40,913 nt of DNA from Acidobacteriota bacterium (GCA_003223875.1 QHWY01000182.1:5870-46782); one strand, 5' to 3'. Shown: positions 9,040-17,015, counted from the stretch's first letter. Notes: generated by a model from the sequence alone, not told the origin. Program-made: numbers and translations.

Positions 9040-9480
9040 ATGAAAAGAAATCAAGGATTTTCGTTGCTAGAATTATTAATCGTCGTTGCGATCATCCTCA
9101 TTATCGCGACGATCGCAATTCCCAGCTTGCTGCGCTCGCGACAGTCTGCTCAAGAGTCATCGGCCGTAGCGCAGATCAGGACGATCAATACGGCTGAAAT
9201 AACCTATCTGTCATCGAATCAGGGCGCCTACGGCAGCGTCGCCCAACTGATCACGCAAGGTTTGCTGGATTCGCGCTTTTCGGGTTCCGTGTCCGGCTAT
9301 AGCTTCTCCATCACGGCCTCGAGCACCGACTACACTGCCGCCGCGATACCGACGTCGACCAACGCGGGCCGATTCGGATACTACAGCACTCCAGATGCGG
9401 TTATTCGTTACGCGACCGCGTCAAGTACTACTTGCGTTCCGTGCTTCCCGACGGCTTTGTCGGGTGCTCCAGTTCAGTAA
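9040..9480 (+). CDS. pilA: Type IV pilin, second of three tandem copies
   Basis: Predicted 146 aa, the same length as pilin 1 and nearly identical to it. It has leader MKRNQG, mature FSLLELL with Glu+5, the same helix, and a C-terminal CVPC pair. Differences are concentrated in the leader and in a few loop residues (for example GAYGSVAQL versus GAFGGVPEL). The last 120 or so coding bases are almost base-for-base identical to pilin 1, including synonymous positions, which points to recent duplication or gene conversion. The start at 9040 follows a strong AAGGGGGG ribosome binding site. A much longer in-frame reading back to 8848 overlaps pilin 1 and is not real. Confidence 0.93.
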   Translation: MKRNQGFSLLELLIVVAIILIIATIAIPSLLRSRQSAQESSAVAQIRTINTAEITYLSSNQGAYGSVAQLITQGLLDSRFSGSVSGYSFSITASSTDYTAAAIPTSTNAGRFGYYSTPDAVIRYATASSTTCVPCFPTALSGAPVQ

Positions 9481-9487
9481 ACATGGT

Positions 9488-9516
9488 AGGTCTGTAGCCG
9501 TTAAGGCTACAGACCT
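9488..9516 (+). terminator. Intercistronic hairpin between pilins 2 and 3
   Basis: A perfect 12-bp inverted repeat (AGGTCTGTAGCC and its complement) encloses the loop GTTAA. It starts 8 bp after the pilin 2 stop and ends 13 bp before the pilin 3 start. No U-run follows. The loop resembles that of the hairpin after pilin 1 (GTTAAA), so the two may do the same job in transcript processing or attenuation. Confidence 0.55.
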
Positions 9517-9529
9517 CTACGGGTGCCTT

Positions 9530-9952
9530 ATGAGAAAAAATGGATTTTCTCTTTTAGAGTTACTGATCGTTGTCGCGATCATTTTGATCATCGCAACGAT
9601 TGCGATTCCAAGCTTGCTGCGCTCGCGGCAGTCAGCGCAGGAATCCTCGGCGGTCGCACAACTCAGAACGTTTAACACAGCGGAAGTTACCTATATCGCA
9701 TCGAATGCGGGGGCCTACGGAGATATTCCCTCGTTGATCACGCAAGGTTTGCTCGACGCTCGTTTCTCAGGCTCGATGTCTGGATATAATTTCACGGTGA
9801 CTGTCACCACTGGTGACTATACGGCTCTTGCCACCGCGGTCTCATCCAATGCCGGCCGTTTCGATTACTTCACAAAACCCGATTACGTCATCCGTTACGC
9901 CACGGACTCTCTGCGGGCACCGACAGGACTGTCGGGTGAACCTGTTCGATAA
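9530..9952 (+). CDS. pilA: Type IV pilin, third and divergent copy
   Basis: Predicted 140 aa. Leader MRKNG is followed by FSLLELLIVVAI with Glu+5, and the first 60 residues equal those of the other two copies. The globular half differs (SNAGAYGDIPSL, MSGYNFTVTVTTGDYTALA) and lacks the C-terminal CVPC pair. This pattern of a frozen N-terminal helix with a drifting head suggests a distinct minor or alternative pilin. The start is the ATG at 9530; earlier in-frame codons lie inside pilin 2. Its 3' end overlaps the next gene by 17 bp, which couples the pilins to the TMTC-like glycosyltransferase. Confidence 0.9.
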   Translation: MRKNGFSLLELLIVVAIILIIATIAIPSLLRSRQSAQESSAVAQLRTFNTAEVTYIASNAGAYGDIPSLITQGLLDARFSGSMSGYNFTVTVTTGDYTALATAVSSNAGRFDYFTKPDYVIRYATDSLRAPTGLSGEPVR

Positions 9953-11612
9953 ACGCAACGCTTCTGCGCGCGCACTACTCTTATGTCTGGCGTTGGTTGC
10001 AGTCTGTTATGCGAATTCGATTCCGAATGCGTTCATACTCGACGACATTCTTATCGTTGCGGCCAATGAACGCATTCGGCATGTTCAGCCCGTCCAGTTT
10101 CTTCTCCAGCCGTACTGGGGAGATGTCAGCCACCTCGGGATATATCGGCCATTAACGATATTTTCCTTTTCTGTTGAATACTCAATCTGGCAGCTCTGGA
10201 CCGCGGGTTTCCGCGCGACCAACCTTCTGCTGCATGCCCTGAACGGGTGGCTTGTGTATCTCGTTGCAAGCGGCCTGTTGGGTTCGCCGCTTGCAGCTCT
10301 TGCCGCGGCCGTCGTCTACGTGATCCATCCTGTGCAGACTGAGGCTGTCGTCAGCATTGTCGGCAGGAGCGAACTCCTCGCAGCAGCTTTCTTTCTCACC
10401 GCATGGCTTGCCTTTCGAAAAGGCCGGACCGCTTGGTCTGCGGCTGCATATTTTCTCGCGGTGCTGGCGAAGGAGAGCGCCATCACATTCCCTGCGGTTG
10501 TAATGCTCGAAGTTGCTTTTATCGGCGGAGGCCTTCGAAAAGTGAAGGAGTCATGGCGCCGATTTGCTGTATTGGCCGCAAGCGGAGCAGGATATCTGGC
10601 TTTGCGGTTTTATGTCCTTGGAGGTTTGGGCATTCCGCGAAATGGCCAGTACCTGAACGGCAGTGTCACTGTTTTTCAGAGATGGATCACTTCGGGCCGT
10701 GTATTCATTCAGTACTTTCGTCTCCTTCTTGCGCCGGTTACGGTGACAGGAGACTATGATTTCAATTCCGTACCGATCGCGGGACTTCGCGATTGGGACG
10801 CCTGGCTCGGGTTGACGTTGGTACTGGCCTTGGTCGTCGCCGCGGTACTCGTCGTGAAGAAGCGGCCCGCCTTCAGCCTCGCCATTCTTTTCTTTTTTGT
10901 GACATTGCTTCCCGTATCGAATTGGATCATGCCGATCGCGCTGCTCATGGCTGAAAGGTTTCTGTACACGCCGGTTGTTGGATTCGCACTACTTGCCGGT
11001 ACGGCATGGGCAGCAATTCCAGACCGACGCTTGCGCCGGCTTATCGCAGGTGGCGCGATGACCGTCGCAGTGCTTCTATGTATCAGTCACAACTACGTAT
11101 GGCGAGACACGCTCACGTTTCACGAAAACGCCGTGCGAATCGTGCCGGATAATGCTCGCGCACGGTTGGGATATGGTTTCGCGCTTTTGCGTCTGGATAA
11201 AACCAGCGAAGCGCAGGCTCAGTTTGAAGCAGGTCTTCGCGTCATGCCGCGGAGCGCGCCGCTGCTGGCTGGCCTAGCAAGGACAATGATGCGCATCGAC
11301 AATGGATGCGATCGCGTTCGCCCTCTGTTGGTTCGAGCTCTCACCATCGAACCTGGACACTGGCAGAGCTTATGGGTGCTGGGTGATTGTCTCCGGATGG
11401 AGGGTAAAACAGAACAGGCTGAAGGGACCTACAGGCTCGCCGTCCAAAATTCAGATTTTCCGGATGCGGAACTGCTGTCTTCATGGGCGCAGATTCTTGA
11501 GACGATGGACAAAACTCCGACTGCAGTCGCCGCCTATGAACGCGCCGCGCTGATTGCTCCAAACGACGAACGCTTCAAAGCCAAGCTAAGGCAACTCACG
11601 AGTGCGCATTAG
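9936..11612 (+). CDS. TMTC-like GT-C membrane glycosyltransferase with C-terminal TPRs
   Basis: Predicted 558 aa from a GTG at 9936 with AGGA 7 bp upstream, overlapping pilin 3. About 11 membrane helices fill residues 10-400, and residues 410-550 are TPR repeats (ARLGYGFALLRLDKTSEAQA, APLLAGLARTMMR, AAYERAALIAPNDERF). The first periplasmic loop carries a FILDDILIV acidic pair and later GIYRPLTIFSF, and the second loop has HPVQTEAVVSIVGRSELLAA. This layout is that of the TMTC family, which in animals transfers O-mannose from dolichyl-phosphate-mannose; bacterial members are usually uncharacterised. Being translationally coupled to pilins, it is a candidate pilin O-glycosyltransferase. A close paralogue lies at 13355-15229. 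Confidence 0.8.
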   Translation: MNLFDKRNASARALLLCLALVAVCYANSIPNAFILDDILIVAANERIRHVQPVQFLLQPYWGDVSHLGIYRPLTIFSFSVEYSIWQLWTAGFRATNLLLHALNGWLVYLVASGLLGSPLAALAAAVVYVIHPVQTEAVVSIVGRSELLAAAFFLTAWLAFRKGRTAWSAAAYFLAVLAKESAITFPAVVMLEVAFIGGGLRKVKESWRRFAVLAASGAGYLALRFYVLGGLGIPRNGQYLNGSVTVFQRWITSGRVFIQYFRLLLAPVTVTGDYDFNSVPIAGLRDWDAWLGLTLVLALVVAAVLVVKKRPAFSLAILFFFVTLLPVSNWIMPIALLMAERFLYTPVVGFALLAGTAWAAIPDRRLRRLIAGGAMTVAVLLCISHNYVWRDTLTFHENAVRIVPDNARARLGYGFALLRLDKTSEAQAQFEAGLRVMPRSAPLLAGLARTMMRIDNGCDRVRPLLVRALTIEPGHWQSLWVLGDCLRMEGKTEQAEGTYRLAVQNSDFPDAELLSSWAQILETMDKTPTAVAAYERAALIAPNDERFKAKLRQLTSAH

Positions 11613-11620
11613 AGAGATCC

Positions 11621-11864
11621 ATTCCCCTCCTCGCAGAGGAGGGGTGGCTGCGCCACTAAGAAAATATTGCGGAGCCACCGAAGCGGCGCAGACGGGGTGG
11701 TCAGACCGGACGAAATGTTTGCGCCGGTCTTCTATTGAGGCTTCGCCCTATCGGGCTCGCGCTTCGCGTATTGAGGCTTCGCCCTATCGGGCTCGCGCTT
11801 CGCGTATTGAGGCTTCGCCCTATCGGGCTCGCGCTTCGCGCCACTCCTCTGCGAGGAGGGGAAT
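11621..11864. repeat. Fold-back repeat, family A (GAGGAGGGG arms), copy 1
   Basis: A 24-bp terminal inverted repeat starts ATTCCCCTCCTCGCAG at 11621 and recurs as its complement at 11841-11864 with one mismatch. Each arm is itself a palindrome (CCCCTCCTC, GCA, GAGGAGGGG). It fills the gap between two convergent genes, starting 8 bp after one stop and ending 4 bp before the other gene's terminal base. It could act as a bidirectional terminator. Other copies are at 25596 and 34325. Confidence 0.85.
11733..11840 (+). repeat. Three perfect 36-bp direct repeats inside fold-back copy 1
   Basis: The unit begins TATTGAGGCTTCGCCCTATC and ends GCTCGCGCTTCGCG. Units lie at 11733-11768, 11769-11804 and 11805-11840 with no differences between them. 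The same unit occurs once, in reverse orientation, inside the copy at 25596. The perfect identity indicates a very recent slippage or unequal-exchange expansion. Confidence 0.92.
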
Positions 11865-11868
11865 AACA

Positions 11869-13383
11869 TTAGAATGCGTATACCAAAAGCGATTCGCCGA
11901 TACGATCGATTGGCTTGTAAATCTTCCATGCGGGATTTAAGTGACTCAGCCGAGCTACGTAATGAGAGCTGATGATGTAGGTTCCCGGAGTCGGTGTTCG
12001 GATCAACATCTGCTCGATAACTTCTCTATCACGTACATTTCTGGGCAAACCATAGTATTGGGAGCCAGGGCCCTCGAAGGGGTTGAAGAACACGATGGTC
12101 ACGTTCTCGAGCCGCCGCTTCCGCACGTACTCCGCAGCCTGCTTCACACCCTGTCCCCAATCGATATTGGAATCGTCCAGGAGCGCCGGCCCTCCTGCGG
12201 CGCCGCCGGCCATTTCATTGAAGTAGGGAATATAGTTCGGGAATGCAGAAATGCTCGACCAGGCGTGCCACACAAGCAGTGCTGCCACAACAGCCGTTCC
12301 CGATCGTGCCACCAGAAACTTCGGTACGATGCGGCTCACCCAAATGAAAACGAGCGGGAATATCGGAAGAATGTAGCGAACGCCGACTTGACCGGCAAGA
12401 ATCGTCGTCGCCACCAGAAAAAGAGCGATGCTCACCAGCAGGAGCATCTCGCCCCAGCGGTTGATGAAGCCCCGAGTTGCTTCAATCGCACTAACGAGAA
12501 CAAATACAATCGTGGGAAGCGTTGCCTTGAATGCGAAGGCAACCAGAAAGTAGTACCACCACCCTCCCGGCTTCAACTCTCCGAACAGATAAAACGGATA
12601 ATTTTTCAGATGGTTGGCATTGACGAAATGCATGTTCCGGAAGTACAGGACTGGAGAGGACGAAAACAGATACGCCACTTCGATGACCAGCAGGGAAGCC
12701 GCGGCAATGATGAAAAGGCTTTTTATCTGCTTCCGCACCAGACAGAAGCCGGCAAGGACAAGCGGCAACAACGCGCCGGAGAATTTGACCGCCATTGCAG
12801 CGCCGAGTGCCAAGCCTGTAGCAAAGTCGTTCAGCCACGACGGCTGTTCCCCTCGTTTCCAAAACAGGTAAAGGGTCAAAACGCCGAAAGCCGCCACCGG
12901 AACGTCGGTGGTGACGAGCATTCCATGGGCGAGCAGATTCGGACAAAATGTGTAAAGCATCAGCGCGAATATGCCCGCCGCCGGGCCGAACATGTCGCGC
13001 GCCCACAGGAAAGTGACGGTGGCCCCCATCGCAGCGATGATGATCATCACCGCCCGGGACCAGAACAGCAGGCGGTCCGCGTCATTTCCGTAGAGAAACT
13101 TGAAGGAAAATGGAACTTCCATCCCGCCCTGCCAGCTTTGGTCCGAAGTATCCAGCGCCGGCCGGATCAGCAGAAGCGGAAATGCCGCGAGCAATTTGGC
13201 CAACGGCGGATGCTCAGGATTCATTCTAAAATCGCGTGTCTGCCAGTAGCTGTATCCGGCGGCGAGATGGATGGGCTCATCGGAAGTCGCCGACAACCGG
13301 GGCACAGCCAGCAGCGCCTGAAGACAAAACGTACCTATGAAGGCTATGGCTGCGATGTTTAATATTCGGGGTGCCTTCGTCAT
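11869..13383 (-). CDS. GT-C glycosyltransferase of the PMT/ArnT type
   Basis: Predicted 504 aa with about 11 membrane helices. The first loop has SATSDEPIHLAAGYSYW followed by MNPEHPPLAKLLAAFPL, the D-E and PEHPPL signatures of PMT_2/ArnT-like enzymes that use polyprenyl-phosphate sugars. The C-terminal periplasmic part has DWGQGVKQAAEYVRKR and ends without TPRs. It lies between the two TMTC-like genes, on the opposite strand, so the cluster holds three GT-C proteins. Its ATG at 13383 places the first 29 bases opposite the start of the neighbouring gene at 13355; no nearer downstream ATG is available. Substrate unknown; a lipid-phosphate sugar donor such as the DPM1-like product is plausible. 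Confidence 0.82.
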   Translation of the reverse strand: MTKAPRILNIAAIAFIGTFCLQALLAVPRLSATSDEPIHLAAGYSYWQTRDFRMNPEHPPLAKLLAAFPLLLIRPALDTSDQSWQGGMEVPFSFKFLYGNDADRLLFWSRAVMIIIAAMGATVTFLWARDMFGPAAGIFALMLYTFCPNLLAHGMLVTTDVPVAAFGVLTLYLFWKRGEQPSWLNDFATGLALGAAMAVKFSGALLPLVLAGFCLVRKQIKSLFIIAAASLLVIEVAYLFSSSPVLYFRNMHFVNANHLKNYPFYLFGELKPGGWWYYFLVAFAFKATLPTIVFVLVSAIEATRGFINRWGEMLLLVSIALFLVATTILAGQVGVRYILPIFPLVFIWVSRIVPKFLVARSGTAVVAALLVWHAWSSISAFPNYIPYFNEMAGGAAGGPALLDDSNIDWGQGVKQAAEYVRKRRLENVTIVFFNPFEGPGSQYYGLPRNVRDREVIEQMLIRTPTPGTYIISSHYVARLSHLNPAWKIYKPIDRIGESLLVYAF

Positions 13384-15229
13384 CTCGTTTCTATTGGTCG
13401 GGCTTTGCTATCTTAACTCCCTGCCAAATGATTTCGTCTTCGACGACGGTCCGATTGTCAGTTCCAATCCTGTTATTCGCGCGATCACCCCGATTCAGTT
13501 TCTCAAATCGCCATATTGGACGAAGCAGCAGTATGCCGGTATTTATCGGCCTTTCGTCATATTTTCACTATCCGCCGACTATGCGATATGGAAACGCTGG
13601 GCGCCCGGCTTCCGGTTAACCAACCTTGCAGTGCACGCGATTAACGGTGTGCTCGTGTTTTTGTTGTGTCAAAGCTTCGGGGGTGCCGGAATCATACCGT
13701 TGACCGCGATGATCATCTACGTCGTGCATCCCGTCCATACCGAGGCCGTAACGACCATTGTCGGCCGCAGCGAATTGTTTGCGGCTTGTTTTTTTCTCGC
13801 CGCCTGGCTGCTGTTCCGGCGAGGCCGCACCGCGTGGGCGGCTGTTGCGTTCCTCCTGGCCCTGCTCTCAAAAGAAAACACCATCGTATTGCCAGCGATC
13901 CTTATGCTGGATCGGGCCTCTTCCAAAGGGCGTGTTGCCAAAAGCCGCGAAGCGGCGACAGAAGCTAGACCAGGGCGTCAGCCCTGGTTTGATTTCACAG
14001 GCAAACAAGCCGCGAAGCGGCGGCAGATGCTTCAAATCTGCCGCCTCTCCGAGGCTGTGACATACATGAACACGAACATCCAGCGCTTGCGCGCTGGGCT
14101 ATCTTCTCACGCCGCTTCGCGGCTTTGGGCAACGGCCCCCAGAGGAAGAGGGTGGGTAGGTCTTATACCGATGATTTTCGTCGCGCTGGTATATCTCCTC
14201 TTGCGTTATTCCGTACTTGGCAGCCTTGGAATTCCGGTCTCCGCACAGTACATGGGCGGACGGCTCACCTATTTTGAGCGACTGCTGACGTCGGGCCGTG
14301 TTTTTACCCAATACTTCATTTTGATCTTTTACCCGCTGAATCTCGCGGGTGATTACGACTACAATGCGATCCCGATAGCGAAGGCCGTGGATTGGGATGC
14401 TTGGCTTGGCCTTGTGTTAATTGCGTCAGTCGCAATCACAGCGTATTTTTATCGCCATCGCAATTGGCTGGTCAGCGTCGGTCTATCAGTTGTCCTTATT
14501 GCGTTTGTCCCCAGCTCGAATTGGATCATGCCGATCAGTATTCTTATGGCGGAGCGGTTCCTGTATCTCCCCTTAGCGGGGCTTTCGCTAGTGGGCGCAA
14601 TCGCTCTCTCACAGCTCAAAGACGATCGCCTTCGCCGGCTGGTCGGCATCGGCGCAATAGCCACGGCGATCGTCCTTTGCAACAGCCATGATTATGTCCG
14701 GCGGAACGATTTTACGTTTTTCAGAAATATGGTTCGCGTCGTTCCGAACAGCGCAAAGGCGAGACTGGGATATGGCTTTGCGCTAACCAAGGCCGGTCGA
14801 AACGACGAAGCGGAGCGCGAACTTGAGGCCGGACTGCGGATCATTCCGGATTATCCCGAATTGCTGGCGGCGCTCGCTCTCGCCAGGACGACATCGACGA
14901 GTTGTGTCCGTGCGTGGCCGCTCTTGCATCGCGCGATAGAAATCGATCCCAAACACGCGGATACGCAGCGGCGTATGGCCGATTGCTACCTTAAGGAAGG
15001 ACGAGTGCGAGAAGCGGAATCGATGTATCGCCAGGCGGCGCAAAGTATTCCCAACCCCGACGCCATGCTTTATTTCATGTGGGGTGTATCGCTGGAGAAT
15101 TCAGGTCAGAGCACTGAGGCGGTGGCCGCGTATGAGCGCGCAGCGCTCATTGAACCCGACAATCCGTTTGTCCAACAAAAGCTCAATGCACTCCGCACGG
15201 TCACAGGTCGACATCTTGAAAACCGATGA
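13355..15229 (+). CDS. TMTC-like GT-C membrane glycosyltransferase with TPRs and an in-frame repeat insertion
   Basis: Predicted 624 aa, paralogue of the protein at 9936-11612. It shares FVFDDGPIVSSNPVIR (acidic pair), GIYRPFVIFSLSADYAIW, HPVHTEAVTTIVGRSELFAA, SSNWIMPISILMAERFLYLP and TPR repeats near the end (AKARLGYGFALTKAGRNDEA, AAYERAALIEPDNPF). Relative to the paralogue it has about 66 extra residues between the helix ending LPAILMLD and the helix starting LIPMIFVALVYLLLRY. This insert is encoded by a fold-back repeat (13934-14133), yet the reading frame stays open. The ATG at 13355 was chosen because it gives an N-terminus like the paralogue's; ATGs at 13337 and 13346 are also possible. 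It ends in an ATGA overlap with the GT2 gene. Confidence 0.8.
   Translation: MFNIRGAFVISFLLVGLCYLNSLPNDFVFDDGPIVSSNPVIRAITPIQFLKSPYWTKQQYAGIYRPFVIFSLSADYAIWKRWAPGFRLTNLAVHAINGVLVFLLCQSFGGAGIIPLTAMIIYVVHPVHTEAVTTIVGRSELFAACFFLAAWLLFRRGRTAWAAVAFLLALLSKENTIVLPAILMLDRASSKGRVAKSREAATEARPGRQPWFDFTGKQAAKRRQMLQICRLSEAVTYMNTNIQRLRAGLSSHAASRLWATAPRGRGWVGLIPMIFVALVYLLLRYSVLGSLGIPVSAQYMGGRLTYFERLLTSGRVFTQYFILIFYPLNLAGDYDYNAIPIAKAVDWDAWLGLVLIASVAITAYFYRHRNWLVSVGLSVVLIAFVPSSNWIMPISILMAERFLYLPLAGLSLVGAIALSQLKDDRLRRLVGIGAIATAIVLCNSHDYVRRNDFTFFRNMVRVVPNSAKARLGYGFALTKAGRNDEAERELEAGLRIIPDYPELLAALALARTTSTSCVRAWPLLHRAIEIDPKHADTQRRMADCYLKEGRVREAESMYRQAAQSIPNPDAMLYFMWGVSLENSGQSTEAVAAYERAALIEPDNPFVQQKLNALRTVTGRHLENR
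13934..14133. repeat. Fold-back repeat, family B (GCGAAGCGGCG arms), inside a coding sequence
   Basis: A 24-bp terminal inverted repeat starts GTTGCCAAAAGCCGCG at 13934 and ends at 14133 with one mismatch (inner 17 bp perfect). Between the arms are further perfect hairpins: CCAGGGC/GCCCTGG, GGCGGCAGAT/ATCTGCCGCC and CCAGCGC/GCGCTGG. The left part is nearly identical to the intergenic copy at 16137-16305. No clear target-site duplication was seen. Confidence 0.85.
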
Positions 15230-15924
15230 AGCTGTCCATTGTCGTTCCTGTTTATAACGAAAAGCCCACGATCGATCAGATCCTCGAGCGGATCGGCAAA
15301 ACAGCGTATGAGAAGGAAATCATCATCGTCGATGATTGCTCGAAGGACGGTACGAGAGAAATCCTTCGCCAGATGGAAATGTCGGGCCGTGTCCCCTCGG
15401 CTCGATTCCTCTACCAGCCTGTAAATCAAGGTAAGGGCGCCGCGCTTCGGACCGGAATTGCGGCAGCGACAGGAGATATCGTCATCGTTCAGGATGCCGA
15501 TCTCGAATACGATCCTGCTCAATACGGAGTCCTGATTGAACCGATCGCTGCCGGATTGGCCGATGTGGTGTACGGATCCCGATTTCTTTCCGGTCCTCAC
15601 CGCGTGCTGTTCTTCTGGCATTCCCTCGGCAACCGGGTGCTGACGCTTCTTTCCAATATGTTGACCGACTTGAATCTCACCGATATGGAGACGGGGTATA
15701 AAGCGTTCCGCCGGCAATTGTTTTCCAGAATCACGATTGAGGAAAACCGGTTCGGCTTTGAACCGGAGATCACCGCGAAAATCGCCAAGCTCCGCTGCCG
15801 AGTGTACGAAGTTCCCATCTCCTACTTCGGCAGAGATTACAGCGAGGGAAAGAAAATCACCTGGAAGGATGGAGTTGCCGCACTCTATTGCATCCTTAAA
15901 TACAACCTGCAGCGCAAAAAGTAG
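15226..15924 (+). CDS. GT2 glycosyltransferase, dolichyl/polyprenyl-phosphate mannose synthase-like
   Basis: Predicted 232 aa soluble GT-A enzyme without C-terminal membrane helices. MKLSIVVPVYNEKPTI, IIIVDDCSKDGT, NQGKGAALRTGI, VQDADLEYDP (the DXD-type metal site) and DVVYGSRF follow the order and spacing of DPM1-type polyprenyl-phosphate mannose/glucose synthases. Such enzymes make the lipid-phosphate sugar used by GT-C transferases on the outer face of the membrane. It is coupled by ATGA to the TMTC-like gene, which strongly suggests that it supplies the donor for the three neighbouring GT-C proteins. The sugar (mannose or glucose) cannot be decided. Confidence 0.88.
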   Translation: MKLSIVVPVYNEKPTIDQILERIGKTAYEKEIIIVDDCSKDGTREILRQMEMSGRVPSARFLYQPVNQGKGAALRTGIAAATGDIVIVQDADLEYDPAQYGVLIEPIAAGLADVVYGSRFLSGPHRVLFFWHSLGNRVLTLLSNMLTDLNLTDMETGYKAFRRQLFSRITIEENRFGFEPEITAKIAKLRCRVYEVPISYFGRDYSEGKKITWKDGVAALYCILKYNLQRKK

Positions 15925-15992
15925 CGGCGTCTAAATTGCGCAGTGTCGACGGTCGGCTTTGCCCATAAAGTGCATGATGTCGGGCTCTCCCG

Positions 15993-16070
15993 CTGTAGAA
16001 GCGGCGGTCTATGACCGCCGACAATACAGCGATTTGCGAGATCGCCGGCGGTCATAGACCGCCGCTACAG
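15993..16070. repeat. Fold-back repeat, family C
   Basis: Arms at 15993-16020 and 16046-16070 are complementary over 25 bp apart from a two-base bulge (AA) in the left arm. Each arm contains the palindrome CGGCGGTC-TAT-GACCGCCG. The loop is about 25 bp. It follows the GT2 stop at 15924 and may end that transcript. The stretch 15925-15992 before it shows nothing recognisable. Confidence 0.8.
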
Positions 16071-16136
16071 TGGCCATTCTCGACTTTCTGTGCAAAGCAT
16101 CGACGGTCATAAAAAGTGTGAATGAATTGTTTCGCC

Positions 16137-16305
16137 GCGAAGCGGCGACAGAAGGTAGCCCAGGGCGTCAGCCCTGGGAAGACGTACAGTGGATCGAACA
16201 GCCCCAGAAGGGGGGCAGAATATGTCGCCCTTTCAGGGCTTTTCGCTGCGATCAACTCTGACCCAGGGCTTACGCCCTGGGCTACTGTTGTTGACGCCGC
16301 TTCGC
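16137..16305. repeat. Fold-back repeat, family B, intergenic copy
   Basis: Outer arms GCGAAGCGGCG (16137-16147) and its complement end at 16305. Inside, both sides carry TAGCCCAGGGCGT and its complement with nearby CCCAGGG/CCCTGGG hairpins, and a central GCCCT/AGGGC stem. It shares about 40 nearly identical bases with the copy embedded in the TMTC-like gene. Together with the family C element it fills most of the 429-bp gap before lolA. Confidence 0.82.
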
Positions 16306-16353
16306 ATATCGCCTTATTGATCTGCGCAGTTCATTTAGCTTAATCTGAAAATT

Positions 16354-17007
16354 ATGTATCATTGTCTCTGGTTTTGCCTCGCCGCGCTTTTCTCCACCGT
16401 CGCGGGACCTCAAGAAAAGGGGCTTTCCGACGTCATTCAGGGTGTTGAGAGTTCATTTGCGCGCATGAAAGACTTTTCGTCGGATTTTACTCAAATTTTT
16501 GAAGATGCTTTGAACCGAAAGCAGCAGGAGTCCGGTCATTTATATCTGATGCGGCCGAGAATGATGCGATGGGAGTACAAGAACCCGGAGGACAAGTTGT
16601 TCATCTCCGACGGCAAAACGGTTTATTTCTATGTGCCTGCCGACCGGCAGGTCAACAAGGAAGCCGTGAAACAATCGTTTGATGATCGGATTCCCTTGAT
16701 GTTTCTGCTCGGACAGGCGAATCTTCGCAACGAGTTCACCCGGTTTGAGTTGCTCAACACGAAGCCGTTTTTTGAGGGCACCAAGGTCGTGCGGATGTAT
16801 CCGAAGAGAAAAACCGATCTCCAGGAAATCGTCATGGAAGTGGATCCCTCGAATTACGAAATCCTCCGGCTTCGGTTCGCACATTCCGACGGATCGCGAT
16901 CAGAATTCATCTTCTCGAGTATTCGCGTCAACACGGGCCTTCGCGCGTCAATGTTCGATTTCAAAGTCCCGCCAGGCGTGGATGTTGTGCAGGGACTCGG
17001 ACAGTAA
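16354..17007 (+). CDS. lolA: Outer-membrane lipoprotein carrier protein LolA
   Basis: Predicted 217 aa. An N-terminal signal-like segment (YHCLWFCLAALFSTVAG) is followed by the LolA fold: a SSFARMKDFSSDFTQIF start, SGHLYLMRPRMMRWEYKNPEDKLF, the ISDGKTVYFYVPADRQV strand pair, and a C-terminal hydrophobic strand region. LolA moves lipoproteins from LolCDE across the periplasm to the outer membrane, so the organism is diderm. The gene opens the pilus operon and ends 8 bp before pilC. Pilus secretin assembly depends on lipoprotein pilotins, which may explain the neighbourhood, but lolA may also be there by chance. Confidence 0.85.
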   Translation: MYHCLWFCLAALFSTVAGPQEKGLSDVIQGVESSFARMKDFSSDFTQIFEDALNRKQQESGHLYLMRPRMMRWEYKNPEDKLFISDGKTVYFYVPADRQVNKEAVKQSFDDRIPLMFLLGQANLRNEFTRFELLNTKPFFEGTKVVRMYPKRKTDLQEIVMEVDPSNYEILRLRFAHSDGSRSEFIFSSIRVNTGLRASMFDFKVPPGVDVVQGLGQ

Positions 17008-17015
17008 ATCCGGCC

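Noticed and set aside
11941..13362. A 473-codon open frame on the plus strand
   Set aside because: It is antisense to the PMT/ArnT-like gene, has no hydrophobic segments or known motifs, and is rich in His/Arg/Gln as expected for the complement of a membrane-protein gene.
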